Source: Bacillota bacterium
GTDB lineage: Bacteria; Bacillota; Clostridia; Lachnospirales; Lachnospiraceae
Length of the DNA: 26,590 nt
Direction: 5' to 3'
Assembly: GCA_023415595.1 (NCBI GenBank)
Contig: JAEZJW010000058.1
Location: 1-26,590 of the forward strand
The position numbers and the translations under genes are program-made. The notes under the pieces were generated by a model, which searched no databases, was not told where the DNA came from, and worked only from the letters and a program-made list of their open reading frames with translations. Position 1 is the stretch's first letter. The number at the start of each line of letters is the position of its first letter. Shown one piece after another: positions 1 through 7,630 of this stretch.

Positions 1-1338
1 GAGATATTATGCAGAGAGGATGAGACCCTGACCATAGTCGGAGGCTTAGCAGACAGAGACTTCGGTCATTGGTTCAAGCATATTGCCTGCGGGGAGCAGT
101 TCACAACACCGAAAGCTGTCGTGGCAACCGGACATTCTCTGTATGAGGTATGTGATAAGCTCGTGAAAGCACAAAACCCTGATCTGTCGTCAGTGGATCA
201 GGAGATGGGGATCGCCTTTAATGAATACTGCACCACCTGGGGAAATCCCAGCTTTGAAAATATCAAGAAAATAGCCGACAAACTAAAAAACCTAGGAATC
301 AAGTATCTGGTCATCGATTCAGGCTGGTATGGCAGGGATGACTATTGGTGGCAATCCATTGGTGATTGGGATGTAAATACGAATAAATTCCCGGGCGGTC
401 TGAAGCAGGCAGCGGATTACATCAGACAATGCGGAATGATACCCGGTATTTGGTATGAATTTGAGTCAGTCGGCAGACTCTCCAAGCATTTTAATAATAC
501 AGAGCATTTATTAAAGAAGGATGGAGCTGTCATAACAGTAGGTGATAAACGCTTCTGGGATATGTCCGATCCCTGGGTTGTGGAATACCTGCAGAAGGCG
601 GTTATCCAGACTCTGAAGGAATCAGGCTTCGGCTATCTAAAGGTAGATTACAACGACACCATCGGGATTGGCTGCGACGGAGCTGATAGCCTTGGTGAGG
701 GCTTAAGACAAAGAGTAAGGGCGAGTCAGGCTTTCTTTCAGAAAATCAAGCAGGAAATACCTGATATCGTAATAGAAAACTGCGCCAGCGGGGGGCATAG
801 ATTAGAACCGTCCATGATGGAGCTGGTATCCCAGGCGAGCTTTTCTGATGCCCATGAGATCGTATCCATCCCGGTGATAGCAGCTAATCTTCATAGAGTA
901 ATTAAGCCGTCACAAAGTCAGATCTGGGCAGTCCTCAGGGCAGGGGATGATCATAAGCGGCTTTATTATTCCATCGTAAATACCTTTTTCGGCAGAATGT
1001 GCCTGAGTGGAGATATCTATGACCTGTCAGAGGAGCAATGGGGTATTATTCAGGATGGAATTGGTTTTTATAACGAGGTATCTGATATTATTAAAGACGG
1101 TATAACCATAAAATACGAGAATAGTGTCACAAGCTATAACAGACCAACGGGCGAACAGCTTGTAATCAGACAGCTTGAAGATAGGCTCCTGGTGATAGCG
1201 CACAGATTTGAGACTTCGAAGGAGCTTAAGCTGGACTTTTTGAAGGACTATCACATTCTCAGGGAATATGGATGTCTGGACTGTGATTTCAGTGCCAAGG
1301 CCTGGCTGTTGTCGCTTCCGACTGCTTCGGAACAGTAA
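1..1338 (+). CDS. GH36 family alpha-galactosidase, C-terminal part (5' end outside window)
   Basis: The reading frame is open from the first base, so this is the 3' part of a longer gene; about 445 codons are visible, whereas GH36 enzymes are usually near 730 residues. GH36 enzymes remove terminal alpha-D-galactose from oligosaccharides such as raffinose, galactomannan or galactosylated xylan side chains. What is visible is the catalytic TIM barrel and the small C-terminal beta domain. The nucleophile is the Asp in the KVDYN motif (codon 646-648) and the acid/base is the Asp in FSDAHE (codon 847-849); the WYEFE and ENCASGG segments are also typical. The GTG at 121 is internal and not the real start. 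The gene ends just before a strong terminator, so it closes its own transcription unit. The family call is firm; the exact substrate is not known. Confidence 0.9.
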   Translation, partial: EILCREDETLTIVGGLADRDFGHWFKHIACGEQFTTPKAVVATGHSLYEVCDKLVKAQNPDLSSVDQEMGIAFNEYCTTWGNPSFENIKKIADKLKNLGIKYLVIDSGWYGRDDYWWQSIGDWDVNTNKFPGGLKQAADYIRQCGMIPGIWYEFESVGRLSKHFNNTEHLLKKDGAVITVGDKRFWDMSDPWVVEYLQKAVIQTLKESGFGYLKVDYNDTIGIGCDGADSLGEGLRQRVRASQAFFQKIKQEIPDIVIENCASGGHRLEPSMMELVSQASFSDAHEIVSIPVIAANLHRVIKPSQSQIWAVLRAGDDHKRLYYSIVNTFFGRMCLSGDIYDLSEEQWGIIQDGIGFYNEVSDIIKDGITIKYENSVTSYNRPTGEQLVIRQLEDRLLVIAHRFETSKELKLDFLKDYHILREYGCLDCDFSAKAWLLSLPTASEQ

Positions 1339-1368
1339 GTAATGATTATATTATTGCACATAGAATTG

Positions 1369-1413
1369 AAGCCGAATTGTTATGACACTTGTCATAACAA
1401 TTCGGCTTTTTCT
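1369..1413 (+). terminator. Rho-independent terminator after the GH36 gene
   Basis: A perfect 19-bp inverted repeat (1369-1387 with 1390-1408) forms a hairpin with a very short loop, followed by a run of T. It separates the alpha-galactosidase from the next gene. Confidence 0.9.
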
Positions 1414-1418
1414 ATCTG

Positions 1419-1484
1419 CTATTCACTCCTTTTTAGCTACATTTCGCGCCACATTCCACTTTTTTGATAAAAAATTGCTATGAT
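1419..1484 (+). promoter_or_regulatory. Candidate LytTR-type direct repeat and extended -10 promoter for the hypothetical gene
   Basis: An extended -10 (TGC followed by TATGAT at 1479-1484) has no good -35 element. Upstream are two related blocks, CTATTCACTCC (1419) and CATTTCGCGCC (1440), starting 21 bp apart, then CATTCCA at 1452. A similar arrangement (CATTTCGGG, CATTCCA, -10) occurs upstream of 4172, with the repeat-to--10 distance differing by one base. LytTR regulators are known to bind direct repeats about two helical turns apart; that the neighbouring LytTR regulator binds here is inference. Confidence 0.4.
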
Positions 1485-1533
1485 AGTTCCTATAACAAAC
1501 ACACAAAGGGATGATTGGGAGAAAGGAGTATTT

Positions 1534-1950
1534 ATGGATAGATTCCGCGGAGTTTGGGGCAGCCTGGATGGCTTCCTATGCTATATGGAAATCGCTTATG
1601 AGGGAGAGGATTATAACCGGTACTCTGTTCCGATCCTACTGAACGGAGAAGAGTACAATCTACAGGTAATCTATGATTTTGCTGTAAAGGAATACTATAT
1701 CGAAGGAGCCAGGAAGCCGTTGGAGGAATGCGGAGCAGTGGATAAGAAGCTTCGGTATCTGACAGAGGAGGACGTCATCCAGACGGTTCAGGATGCATCG
1801 GAGCTGAGCAGTGAGAGTGATGAGCTGATGGCAGTGCCGATTGATACCATCCAAGTGACGGAGGAAATTACTTTTAAGGAGACAGAACTTGGGGACGGTT
1901 CATTTATCCTGCTGTATCGGATGCAGGACAGCCAAGGTAATATGGAGTAA
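1534..1950 (+). CDS. Hypothetical protein, 138 aa
   Basis: I do not recognise this protein. It is soluble and acidic, with no signal peptide or membrane segment and alternating beta-type hydrophobic stretches in the first 80 residues, followed by an acidic Ser/Glu-rich stretch and a last beta-rich stretch. I chose the ATG at 1534 because GAAAGGAG sits 5 bases upstream; an in-frame ATG at 1480 lies inside the apparent -10 element and has no ribosome site. The gene converges on the histidine kinase with only 10 bases between stop codons. Its upstream region resembles the control region of the LemA-like gene on the other side of the LytTR system, so it may be a target of that system (inference). 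Confidence 0.75.
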   Translation: MDRFRGVWGSLDGFLCYMEIAYEGEDYNRYSVPILLNGEEYNLQVIYDFAVKEYYIEGARKPLEECGAVDKKLRYLTEEDVIQTVQDASELSSESDELMAVPIDTIQVTEEITFKETELGDGSFILLYRMQDSQGNME

Positions 1951-1976
1951 GCCAGAGCAGTTAACGGCTCCGGCTT
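1949..1976. terminator. Possible weak bidirectional hairpin between convergent genes
   Basis: AAGCC-A-GAGC (1949-1958) pairs with GCTC-C-GGCTT (1967-1976) with one mismatch and an 8-base loop. It overlaps the stop codons of both convergent genes. There is no long T run on either side, so termination here is uncertain. Confidence 0.35.
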
Positions 1977-3262
1977 TCAGTCCGGTGGTAAGGCAGTACG
2001 ATACGAAGTGTAAATGTATTATCCTGCGCTGTATAAGAGCAGTAACCGTCATATTTTCTCGTAATCATCATAATACTTTTCATGCCATAACCATGACCCT
2101 GGCGCTCACTGCCGGGCAGCCCGTTTTCGATTAAGAGGTTACCGTTGAAGCTGTTTTCTATGAATATCAGCAGATTTCCCTTATGAGTCTGACAATTGAT
2201 ATGTAAGCTTCTTTGTCCTTTCTCCGCAACCTCTGCACAGGCATTTATAGCATTCTCCAAACCATTGGAGAGCAAAGTACAGAGATCTGTCTCCTCAATA
2301 GTTATATCCTGAGGAAGCTGCACCTCTACGGTAAAATTAATTCCGTTTGCTTTTGCTCTGCCTGCGAAGAAGGACAGAATCAGGTTAATGGTGTTGTTAT
2401 AGCAATAGCGGACCGGAGTGATTTTATCAATATCCGATTGCGTATGACTGATATACTCGATTGCTCCATGGATATCACCGTCTGCAAGAAGTCCACCGAT
2501 CAGATTAAGGTGATGACGCATATCGTGGCGGTAAATGGCTGTTTTCTCCTGTGCCTCGGAAAATGCGTCCAGCTCTCTCTTCGCCTGATTGATCTGTATC
2601 GTCATCAGCATGCTCTCATTTTCAGCATTGCCCCGGCGCTCCATTTCCTTGTAGTACAGGATGCTGAACACAAAGTAGAACATCGAGACAAGCAGCGGCA
2701 TAAACTGCACTACCACATCAATCCCGCTGTATAATAAATCCGTATATACGGCGGTAGCATAGTCAAATATATAATACATAAGAGGTACGATACCAAAAAG
2801 CAGTAAGGATCTTTTTGTACTATTCACCAATTGGTTAACGGAAGCTGCTGCATATTTTTTCAGTAGATACAGAATCGGAAAAATAACCAGTGAGTTTGTG
2901 ATATGATAGGCTGTACTACTGCCAAAAAAAATCTGAGCCGTGCTGGCAAGCCAGTGAGGGGCTTGGCAGCAAAGATACGCGGATAGTACACATACGAGGG
3001 AAACAACCCAGTTTCTTTTATGATATAAGGTAAGGAAGACCACCAGGGGTAAATGGGCAATCAGAGGGTAAAGCTTCCTTGTTGCTTCCTGGCCCAGGGA
3101 CGCCCAGCTGATGCTCTGGATCAGAAGCATCAGTATAATAAAGAGGAAGGCCGTCAAGCGGTTTTTCCGGGTACTGTCAACCCCTGCGAAATATAGGGTG
3201 AGCAGAACACCGAAGATTAAGATCAGCCCATAATTTATTAAGCTAATAATCGTATCCATCAT
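1961..3262 (-). CDS. Sensor histidine kinase, GHKL type (LytTR-system partner)
   Basis: A 433-aa membrane kinase. Residues 1-205 hold six or seven hydrophobic segments forming a polytopic sensor, as in AgrC/quorum-peptide kinases. A short coiled linker leads to the phosphoacceptor motif YRHDMRHH (His246), then the GHKL ATPase domain with N box NGLENAIN (about 334-340) and G box GHGYGM (389-394). It should phosphorylate the response regulator encoded just upstream. Two ATGs in tandem (3262 and 3259) overlap the TGA of the response regulator gene, so the pair is translationally coupled; GGGG upstream fits either ATG. No peptide-pheromone precursor was recognised nearby, so the signal is unknown. 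Class is certain; the ligand is not. Confidence 0.92.
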   Translation of the reverse strand: MMDTIISLINYGLILIFGVLLTLYFAGVDSTRKNRLTAFLFIILMLLIQSISWASLGQEATRKLYPLIAHLPLVVFLTLYHKRNWVVSLVCVLSAYLCCQAPHWLASTAQIFFGSSTAYHITNSLVIFPILYLLKKYAAASVNQLVNSTKRSLLLFGIVPLMYYIFDYATAVYTDLLYSGIDVVVQFMPLLVSMFYFVFSILYYKEMERRGNAENESMLMTIQINQAKRELDAFSEAQEKTAIYRHDMRHHLNLIGGLLADGDIHGAIEYISHTQSDIDKITPVRYCYNNTINLILSFFAGRAKANGINFTVEVQLPQDITIEETDLCTLLSNGLENAINACAEVAEKGQRSLHINCQTHKGNLLIFIENSFNGNLLIENGLPGSERQGHGYGMKSIMMITRKYDGYCSYTAQDNTFTLRIVLPYHRTESRSR

Positions 3263-3984
3263 TCTACCCCTTTTTCAATAAACAGATACTTCATATAGGA
3301 TTCCCTCACCTGTACAGTAATCAGTCTTGAGATAGGAATGTTATGTCCTGATGACGTCAGAATTGTTCCGTTCCTCAACTCCTCTATGTATCCCATATTT
3401 ACAATATAAGATCGGTGAACCTTGATAAATTCCTTCCTGGATAGCAGCTTCTCTTCAATGCTAGAGAGAGCACCGGGTACTTCTTTTACCTTTCCGTCTG
3501 ATAGATGGAAGAATAGCTTTTTATTCATGACCTCCAGGAACTCAAGCTTATGAAAGGAAATACGCATTATCCCGGCAGCGGATTTTATTGACAGACCCTC
3601 CTCAGAGCTTAGTGCTTCCAGATAAATCTTATCAAGGATGGGAAAAAGCTTCGCTTCTGTAGCGGGCTTCATAAAATAGTAATAGGCATCCACGGCATAG
3701 CTTTCTACAGCATATTCCGGGGAGGAGGTCAGAAATATGATCTTTATATCCTGATCATATCCGCGAATTTCATGGGCAGCCTGTATACCATTAATCCCGG
3801 GCATTAGAACATCCAGTAATAAGATATCATAGGCACATTTTTTCATTGTCTCCAAAAGCTCTGTTGCACTAGAGAAAGCATCATATCGATAGGCTGCTTT
3901 TTTCTGGTCATAATACCTGCTGATCAATTTAGTGATTCGGGATAATTCCTGCAGCTCATCATCGCAAATGGCTATTCTAATCAT
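3259..3984 (-). CDS. Response regulator, CheY-like receiver plus LytTR DNA-binding domain
   Basis: A 241-aa regulator in the AgrA/LytR class. The N-terminal receiver shows the acidic pair in ICDDE (Asp8, Asp9), the phosphorylated Asp57 in LLLDVLMPG, and the conserved Lys in FMKPA. The C-terminal half is a LytTR domain with the typical HRSYIVN and ISR segments, which binds direct repeats. I prefer the ATG at 3984, six bases after GGAGG (3991-3995); the ATG at 3987 is alternative and the longer frame to 4026 runs past the ribosome site. It is the first gene of a two-gene unit with the kinase. A TATACT -10 on the minus strand (4017-4012) could drive it. Targets are probably local: repeats in the divergent intergenic region and a related one near 1419. 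Confidence 0.92.
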   Translation of the reverse strand: MIRIAICDDELQELSRITKLISRYYDQKKAAYRYDAFSSATELLETMKKCAYDILLLDVLMPGINGIQAAHEIRGYDQDIKIIFLTSSPEYAVESYAVDAYYYFMKPATEAKLFPILDKIYLEALSSEEGLSIKSAAGIMRISFHKLEFLEVMNKKLFFHLSDGKVKEVPGALSSIEEKLLSRKEFIKVHRSYIVNMGYIEELRNGTILTSSGHNIPISRLITVQVRESYMKYLFIEKGVE

Positions 3985-4055
3985 CATCTGCCTCCATAAT
4001 TCCCAATAATAAGTATATTTTACCATTAAATCTATTTAACCACAATAAATGAGTG

Positions 4056-4122
4056 CATTTTAGGGACGAAAAGACACATTTCGGGAAAGAAGCATTCCAA
4101 ATGCTGTCCGTTAAGCTATACT
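4056..4122 (+). promoter_or_regulatory. Direct-repeat operator and -10 element upstream of the LemA-like gene
   Basis: CATTTTAGGGA (4056) and CATTTCGGGA (4077) are direct repeats starting exactly 21 bp apart, followed by a TATACT -10 at 4117-4122. The -35 position (4094-4099) is poor, which fits an activator-dependent promoter. The spacing matches the two-turn direct repeats bound by LytTR regulators; assignment to the neighbouring regulator is inference. Confidence 0.55.
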
Positions 4123-4171
4123 TCATATGGGAAGTAAGAACTTCTGTAATTAAGGTCAAGGAGGTGTAAGA

Positions 4172-4486
4172 GTGCCATTCATAATTGCATATGCTATTGC
4201 AGGAATTTGTGCAACAGCCTTAATTGTTCTGTGGTTTGCCGCATCCTTCAATAAACTGGCCGATAAGCATCAGGATATCTTAGCAGCAGAAGAACAAACC
4301 AGAATACATTTAATTGCTTTTAGATCGGTACGAGGATGCCCGGATGCAGAGAAAGCAAAGAAAATGCTAGATACCAGCCGACTGATTTATCGGGAGTCGG
4401 TAAATGAATATAATCGTACCTATGGAAAGCTGATTTATCATTTTCCCGGATTTATTTTGGGTTTTCGGTCCATCCGTCCGGATTGA
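4172..4486 (+). CDS. Small membrane-anchored LemA-like protein, 104 aa
   Basis: The start is a GTG at 4172 preceded by AAGGAGG. Residues 3-25 form one hydrophobic membrane helix; the rest is charged and helical. The first part (FNKLADKHQDI) and the last part (a stretch like YRESVNEYN followed by FPG) resemble the beginning and the C-terminal helix of LemA-family proteins, which carry a YN..V..YN....FP signature. LemA proteins are normally about 180-200 aa, so this would be a shortened form without the central helices. LemA function in bacteria is poorly known. The gene lies divergently from the LytTR pair and is preceded by a putative LytTR-type repeat, so it may be that system's output. The similarity is by eye and could be fortuitous. 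Confidence 0.7.
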   Translation: MPFIIAYAIAGICATALIVLWFAASFNKLADKHQDILAAEEQTRIHLIAFRSVRGCPDAEKAKKMLDTSRLIYRESVNEYNRTYGKLIYHFPGFILGFRSIRPD

Positions 4487-4501
4487 TTAATACAATGCAA
4501 C

Positions 4502-4545
4502 AAAAACCACTTGATGACTGCTGCAGTATCAAGTGGTTTTTTAGT
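4502..4545. terminator. Bidirectional terminator between LemA-like gene and GH127 gene
   Basis: AAAAACCACTTGAT (4502-4515) pairs perfectly with ATCAAGTGGTTTTT (4528-4541). A/T runs on both sides let it serve both convergent genes. Confidence 0.88.
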
Positions 4546-4569
4546 GGTTTAGCTAAACTTATGACTACG

Positions 4570-6594
4570 TTATTCTCTTACCCAGACCAACATTTCTCCT
4601 TCGCCTCGATTCGCCCAGGTGAAATAGGGGATCCAGGTTAATTCTGTTTCTTCTTTTATGTCTGCTCCTGCATCGGAATACAGTGCAAGGTCTGCAGAAG
4701 CATCCAGAAGGATACGTAATCCCTTCCCTGTCAGAGCGATTACCTCCCTGTCCCGGATGGAGAAGCTCTGAGAAGTAAAGTCCGCCCCCTTGGGAACTGT
4801 GATCAGAGGAAGGTCCTTCTGATTATCCTTTTCCTCCAGACAATAAACAATGGGTCCGCGGGTAATGGCAATCTTACCGATGTTCTCACGAACTTTTGTA
4901 TTGGATCGGATTCTGCGAATCTTCATCGGGAAATAGAGCGTTATCGTATCATCCTTACTCCAGCGTCTTGTAATATAGTAATATCCATCCTTTATAAAGG
5001 TCTCGCCTTCAGGTGCAGTAATGTGATAATCCTTGCCCCAATCCGGTATGCGAAGAGCCAGGGTGAATTCTGCTGCCTCCTCAGTGGCTACCCGAATGGA
5101 TGCATGTCCCTCCCAGGGGAAGGCAGAGGTAATCTGAATTCCTACTTGGCTGCCGTTAATCTCCTTTCGGATCTCAGCCCCCATATATAAATGGACATAT
5201 AGGGTATCCTCTGTCTCCGTGAAGCCATAGGCTCCGAGGGAGCTGATCAGTCTGGCCAGATTGGGCGGGCAGCAGGCACAGCCAAACCATTTCTGCCTAA
5301 CGGGCTTCACATGCTGTTTTCTCTCATCCCGGTGGCAGGCCTCAGGCAGGACCTCCAGAGGGTTTACATAGAAGAAGCTTTTGCCGTCCAAGGCCATTCC
5401 GCTTAAGATTCCATTATATAATGCCCGCTCCATTACATCTGCGTATTTGGAGTCGGCCTTCAATTCGAGCATCCTGCGGGTAAAGAATACCAGCCCGATG
5501 GAGGCACAGGTTTCTGCATAGGCAGTATCATTGGGTAAATCATAGGGGAAGGAAAAGGCTTCTCCGATATGGGTTCCACCAACCCCGCCTGTAATATACA
5601 TTTTCTCGTTCACGATGCTGTTCCATAAGGTTTCGCATGCTCTAAGCATGGTCTCATCCCCCGTGAGTCTTGCGATATCAGCCATCCCGGAATACAGATA
5701 GACACCCCGGACAGCATGACCGACAGCCTCCGTCTGTTCGCGGACTGGCAAATGAGCCTGATGATAATGGTATCTCAGCTCATTTTCCTGCTCCTTGCTG
5801 ATCGGCTTCTTTTGTTCCTGATCGAAGTAGTAAGGTTTCTGACCTCTCTCCTCGATAAAGAATCTGCTTAAGTTTAGATACTTCTCCTTCTTTGTAGCCT
5901 CATACAGCCGGACCAGTGCCATTTCTGCTATTTCATGCCCCGGATAGCCCTTACATTTACCCTCCTCAGTGCCAAACAGACTGTCGATATAATCGGCGTA
6001 ATGTTCAGCAACCTTAAGCAGTGCAGCCTTACCGGTGGCTTCATAATAGGCGACGGCTCCCTCCACCAAATGGCCGAAGCAATAAAGCTCATGATAATGC
6101 TGCAGACTGGTGAAGATATGATCCATGTTATTGATGATATAATAGGTATTCAGATATCCGTTCGGCTGCTGAGCAGCGCATACCAGCTCGATTGCTTCGT
6201 CGGCCAGACGTTCCAATTCCTTATCGGGGTGCTGCGTCAGGGAGTAGCCCACTGCCTCGATCCACTTATAGAAATCACTGTCCTGAAATACAAAGCCGTA
6301 GAAGCGCTCCTCCATATGGTCCTTATCCTCCGGCTGCGGGGCAAAGATATCCGTGGGATATATGATTTCCTGATAGCTGTCTCCCAGCTCTCTTCGTTTT
6401 CTTGTAATCTCGGCGGCAATTTTAAAATTGCGCATACAGTAACTTGGGGCGGCTCCTTCCACTCTGTCATTCAGGGCTTCCCACTGGTAAGGTATTACTT
6501 CCCTTCGTACCAGCTCTAATTCTCTCTTCCAAAAATCATCGGTGATTTGAATATTCCGTAAGGAAATTGGTGTACTGATTTTTGCTTCCTTCAT
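4570..6594 (-). CDS. GH127 beta-L-arabinofuranosidase
   Basis: A 674-aa enzyme with an (alpha/alpha)6 barrel, close to the length of HypBA1 of Bifidobacterium longum (about 658 aa). GH127 enzymes release beta-L-arabinofuranose using a zinc-bound cysteine nucleophile. All expected residues are visible: acid/base Glu345 (in HIGEAF), zinc ligands Glu361 and Cys363 (in AYAETCA), and the CACCPPN motif with nucleophile Cys441 and ligand Cys442. There is no signal peptide, so it acts in the cytoplasm on imported oligosaccharides. The ATG is 8 bases after an AAGGGG site. It is a single-gene unit, divergent from the tandem AraC-type regulators, with a large dyad in the shared control region; one of them probably controls it (inference). 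Substrate could be beta-arabinosides of pectin, extensin or arabinan. Confidence 0.93.
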   Translation of the reverse strand: MKEAKISTPISLRNIQITDDFWKRELELVRREVIPYQWEALNDRVEGAAPSYCMRNFKIAAEITRKRRELGDSYQEIIYPTDIFAPQPEDKDHMEERFYGFVFQDSDFYKWIEAVGYSLTQHPDKELERLADEAIELVCAAQQPNGYLNTYYIINNMDHIFTSLQHYHELYCFGHLVEGAVAYYEATGKAALLKVAEHYADYIDSLFGTEEGKCKGYPGHEIAEMALVRLYEATKKEKYLNLSRFFIEERGQKPYYFDQEQKKPISKEQENELRYHYHQAHLPVREQTEAVGHAVRGVYLYSGMADIARLTGDETMLRACETLWNSIVNEKMYITGGVGGTHIGEAFSFPYDLPNDTAYAETCASIGLVFFTRRMLELKADSKYADVMERALYNGILSGMALDGKSFFYVNPLEVLPEACHRDERKQHVKPVRQKWFGCACCPPNLARLISSLGAYGFTETEDTLYVHLYMGAEIRKEINGSQVGIQITSAFPWEGHASIRVATEEAAEFTLALRIPDWGKDYHITAPEGETFIKDGYYYITRRWSKDDTITLYFPMKIRRIRSNTKVRENIGKIAITRGPIVYCLEEKDNQKDLPLITVPKGADFTSQSFSIRDREVIALTGKGLRILLDASADLALYSDAGADIKEETELTWIPYFTWANRGEGEMLVWVRE

Positions 6595-6674
6595 TTTATT
6601 ACCCCTTTTTTGATTTATTTTATCACTTTAGATATTCTCTATTGCTTTTTATTCCTAAAATAAATAAGATAATG

Positions 6675-6713
6675 CTGTAACATAAAAATTACCTGGTAAC
6701 TCAATGTTAACAG
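6675..6713. promoter_or_regulatory. Concentric dyad (candidate operator) between GH127 and AraC genes
   Basis: An inner perfect dyad TTACC-T-GGTAA (6689-6699) and an outer pair CTGTAACAT (6675-6683) with ATGTTAACAG (6704-6713; one bulged base) share the same centre, base 6694. The arrangement lies in the divergent control region of 172 bases. Neither strand has a T run after it, so a protein-binding site is likelier than a terminator. Confidence 0.5.
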
Positions 6714-6766
6714 TTTTCTCCTGTTCTTTAAATACGATTAGGTAGGAAAAGGTGTGAAAAGGGAAG

Positions 6767-7588
6767 ATGTTTCAAAGGATGATTGATTTTTCGGATAAGG
6801 TACATTATCAATGGAGCGGTAAATTTAAAGCTCCTTCCGGTGAGTGGATGCATATGACAAGACCGCTCGGGGATTATGAACTGTTCATCGTTACCGATGG
6901 GCTTCTTTATATTGCGGAGGAAGAGCATAAATATACGGTAAAAGCAGGAGAATACCTGCTGATGGCTCCTACGAAAAAGCAATATGGGTATGCCAGCTCC
7001 GCCTGTTCCTTTTACTGGATGCACTTCGTCCCGGAGGAAGACGGGAATAGGAGCGGAAATCAGCTAATCTTCCCGGTACAGCAGGAGATTCCCAACATGG
7101 AACGCCTTATCATTTTAATGAATCAGTTAAAGGATTCGGAGCATAGATATCATCACCGATATACGTTGGATGTTATGTCCTTAAGTATCCTTCTGGAGCT
7201 TAGCAATCAGCTGCAGTTAATAGAACCGGGCAGTGTTACATCACATAATATTAATCTGTATCATGCGGTGCTGGAATATATCAGTTGGTATAAGCTGGAT
7301 CGTATTACTGTATCAGAGTTGGCGGAATACTTCGGATACCATGAGAAATACTTATCTAATTTGTTCAAAAGCATAGCAGGTATTCCGTTAAAGCAATACC
7401 TGTTACAGGAGAAGATGGAATATGCCAAGGCCGAGCTGATGGACTCTAGGAAAACAGTGGCACAGATAGCTGACAGCATCGGCTATACAGACAGTCATAA
7501 TTTTTCCACTGCGTTTAAGAACCAAATCGGGCTTTCTCCCAGGGAGTACCGGATGAATTATCGGAAAAGCCCGGAAAATAAAAAATAG
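6767..7588 (+). CDS. AraC-family transcriptional regulator (cupin sensor + HTH)
   Basis: A 273-aa regulator. The N-terminal part (about 20-110) is a cupin-like sugar-sensing domain: a beta-rich stretch with VKAGEYLLMAP, typical of AraC-type arabinose-binding domains. The C-terminal 100 residues carry two helix-turn-helix motifs; the AELAEYFGYHEKYLSNLF-like first helix pair (VSELAEYFGYHEKYLS) and the second with AQIADSIGYTDSHNFS and the conserved FK...G.SP.EYR ending. GGGAAG precedes the ATG. Followed after 42 bases by a second regulator of the same class, probably co-transcribed. It likely activates the divergent GH127 gene and possibly other local sugar genes in response to a released sugar; the effector is unknown. 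Confidence 0.9.
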   Translation: MFQRMIDFSDKVHYQWSGKFKAPSGEWMHMTRPLGDYELFIVTDGLLYIAEEEHKYTVKAGEYLLMAPTKKQYGYASSACSFYWMHFVPEEDGNRSGNQLIFPVQQEIPNMERLIILMNQLKDSEHRYHHRYTLDVMSLSILLELSNQLQLIEPGSVTSHNINLYHAVLEYISWYKLDRITVSELAEYFGYHEKYLSNLFKSIAGIPLKQYLLQEKMEYAKAELMDSRKTVAQIADSIGYTDSHNFSTAFKNQIGLSPREYRMNYRKSPENKK

Positions 7589-7630
7589 ACGGGATATACT
7601 GCAAAACCAGTGAAAGGGTAGGGATAGGAA

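Noticed and set aside
2213..2734. 173-aa plus-strand frame inside the histidine kinase gene
   Set aside because: Shadow of the kinase coding sequence; no ribosome site or motif.
5935..6519. 194-aa plus-strand frame inside the GH127 gene
   Set aside because: Antisense to a clearly coding region with all catalytic residues; the translation shows no recognisable domain.
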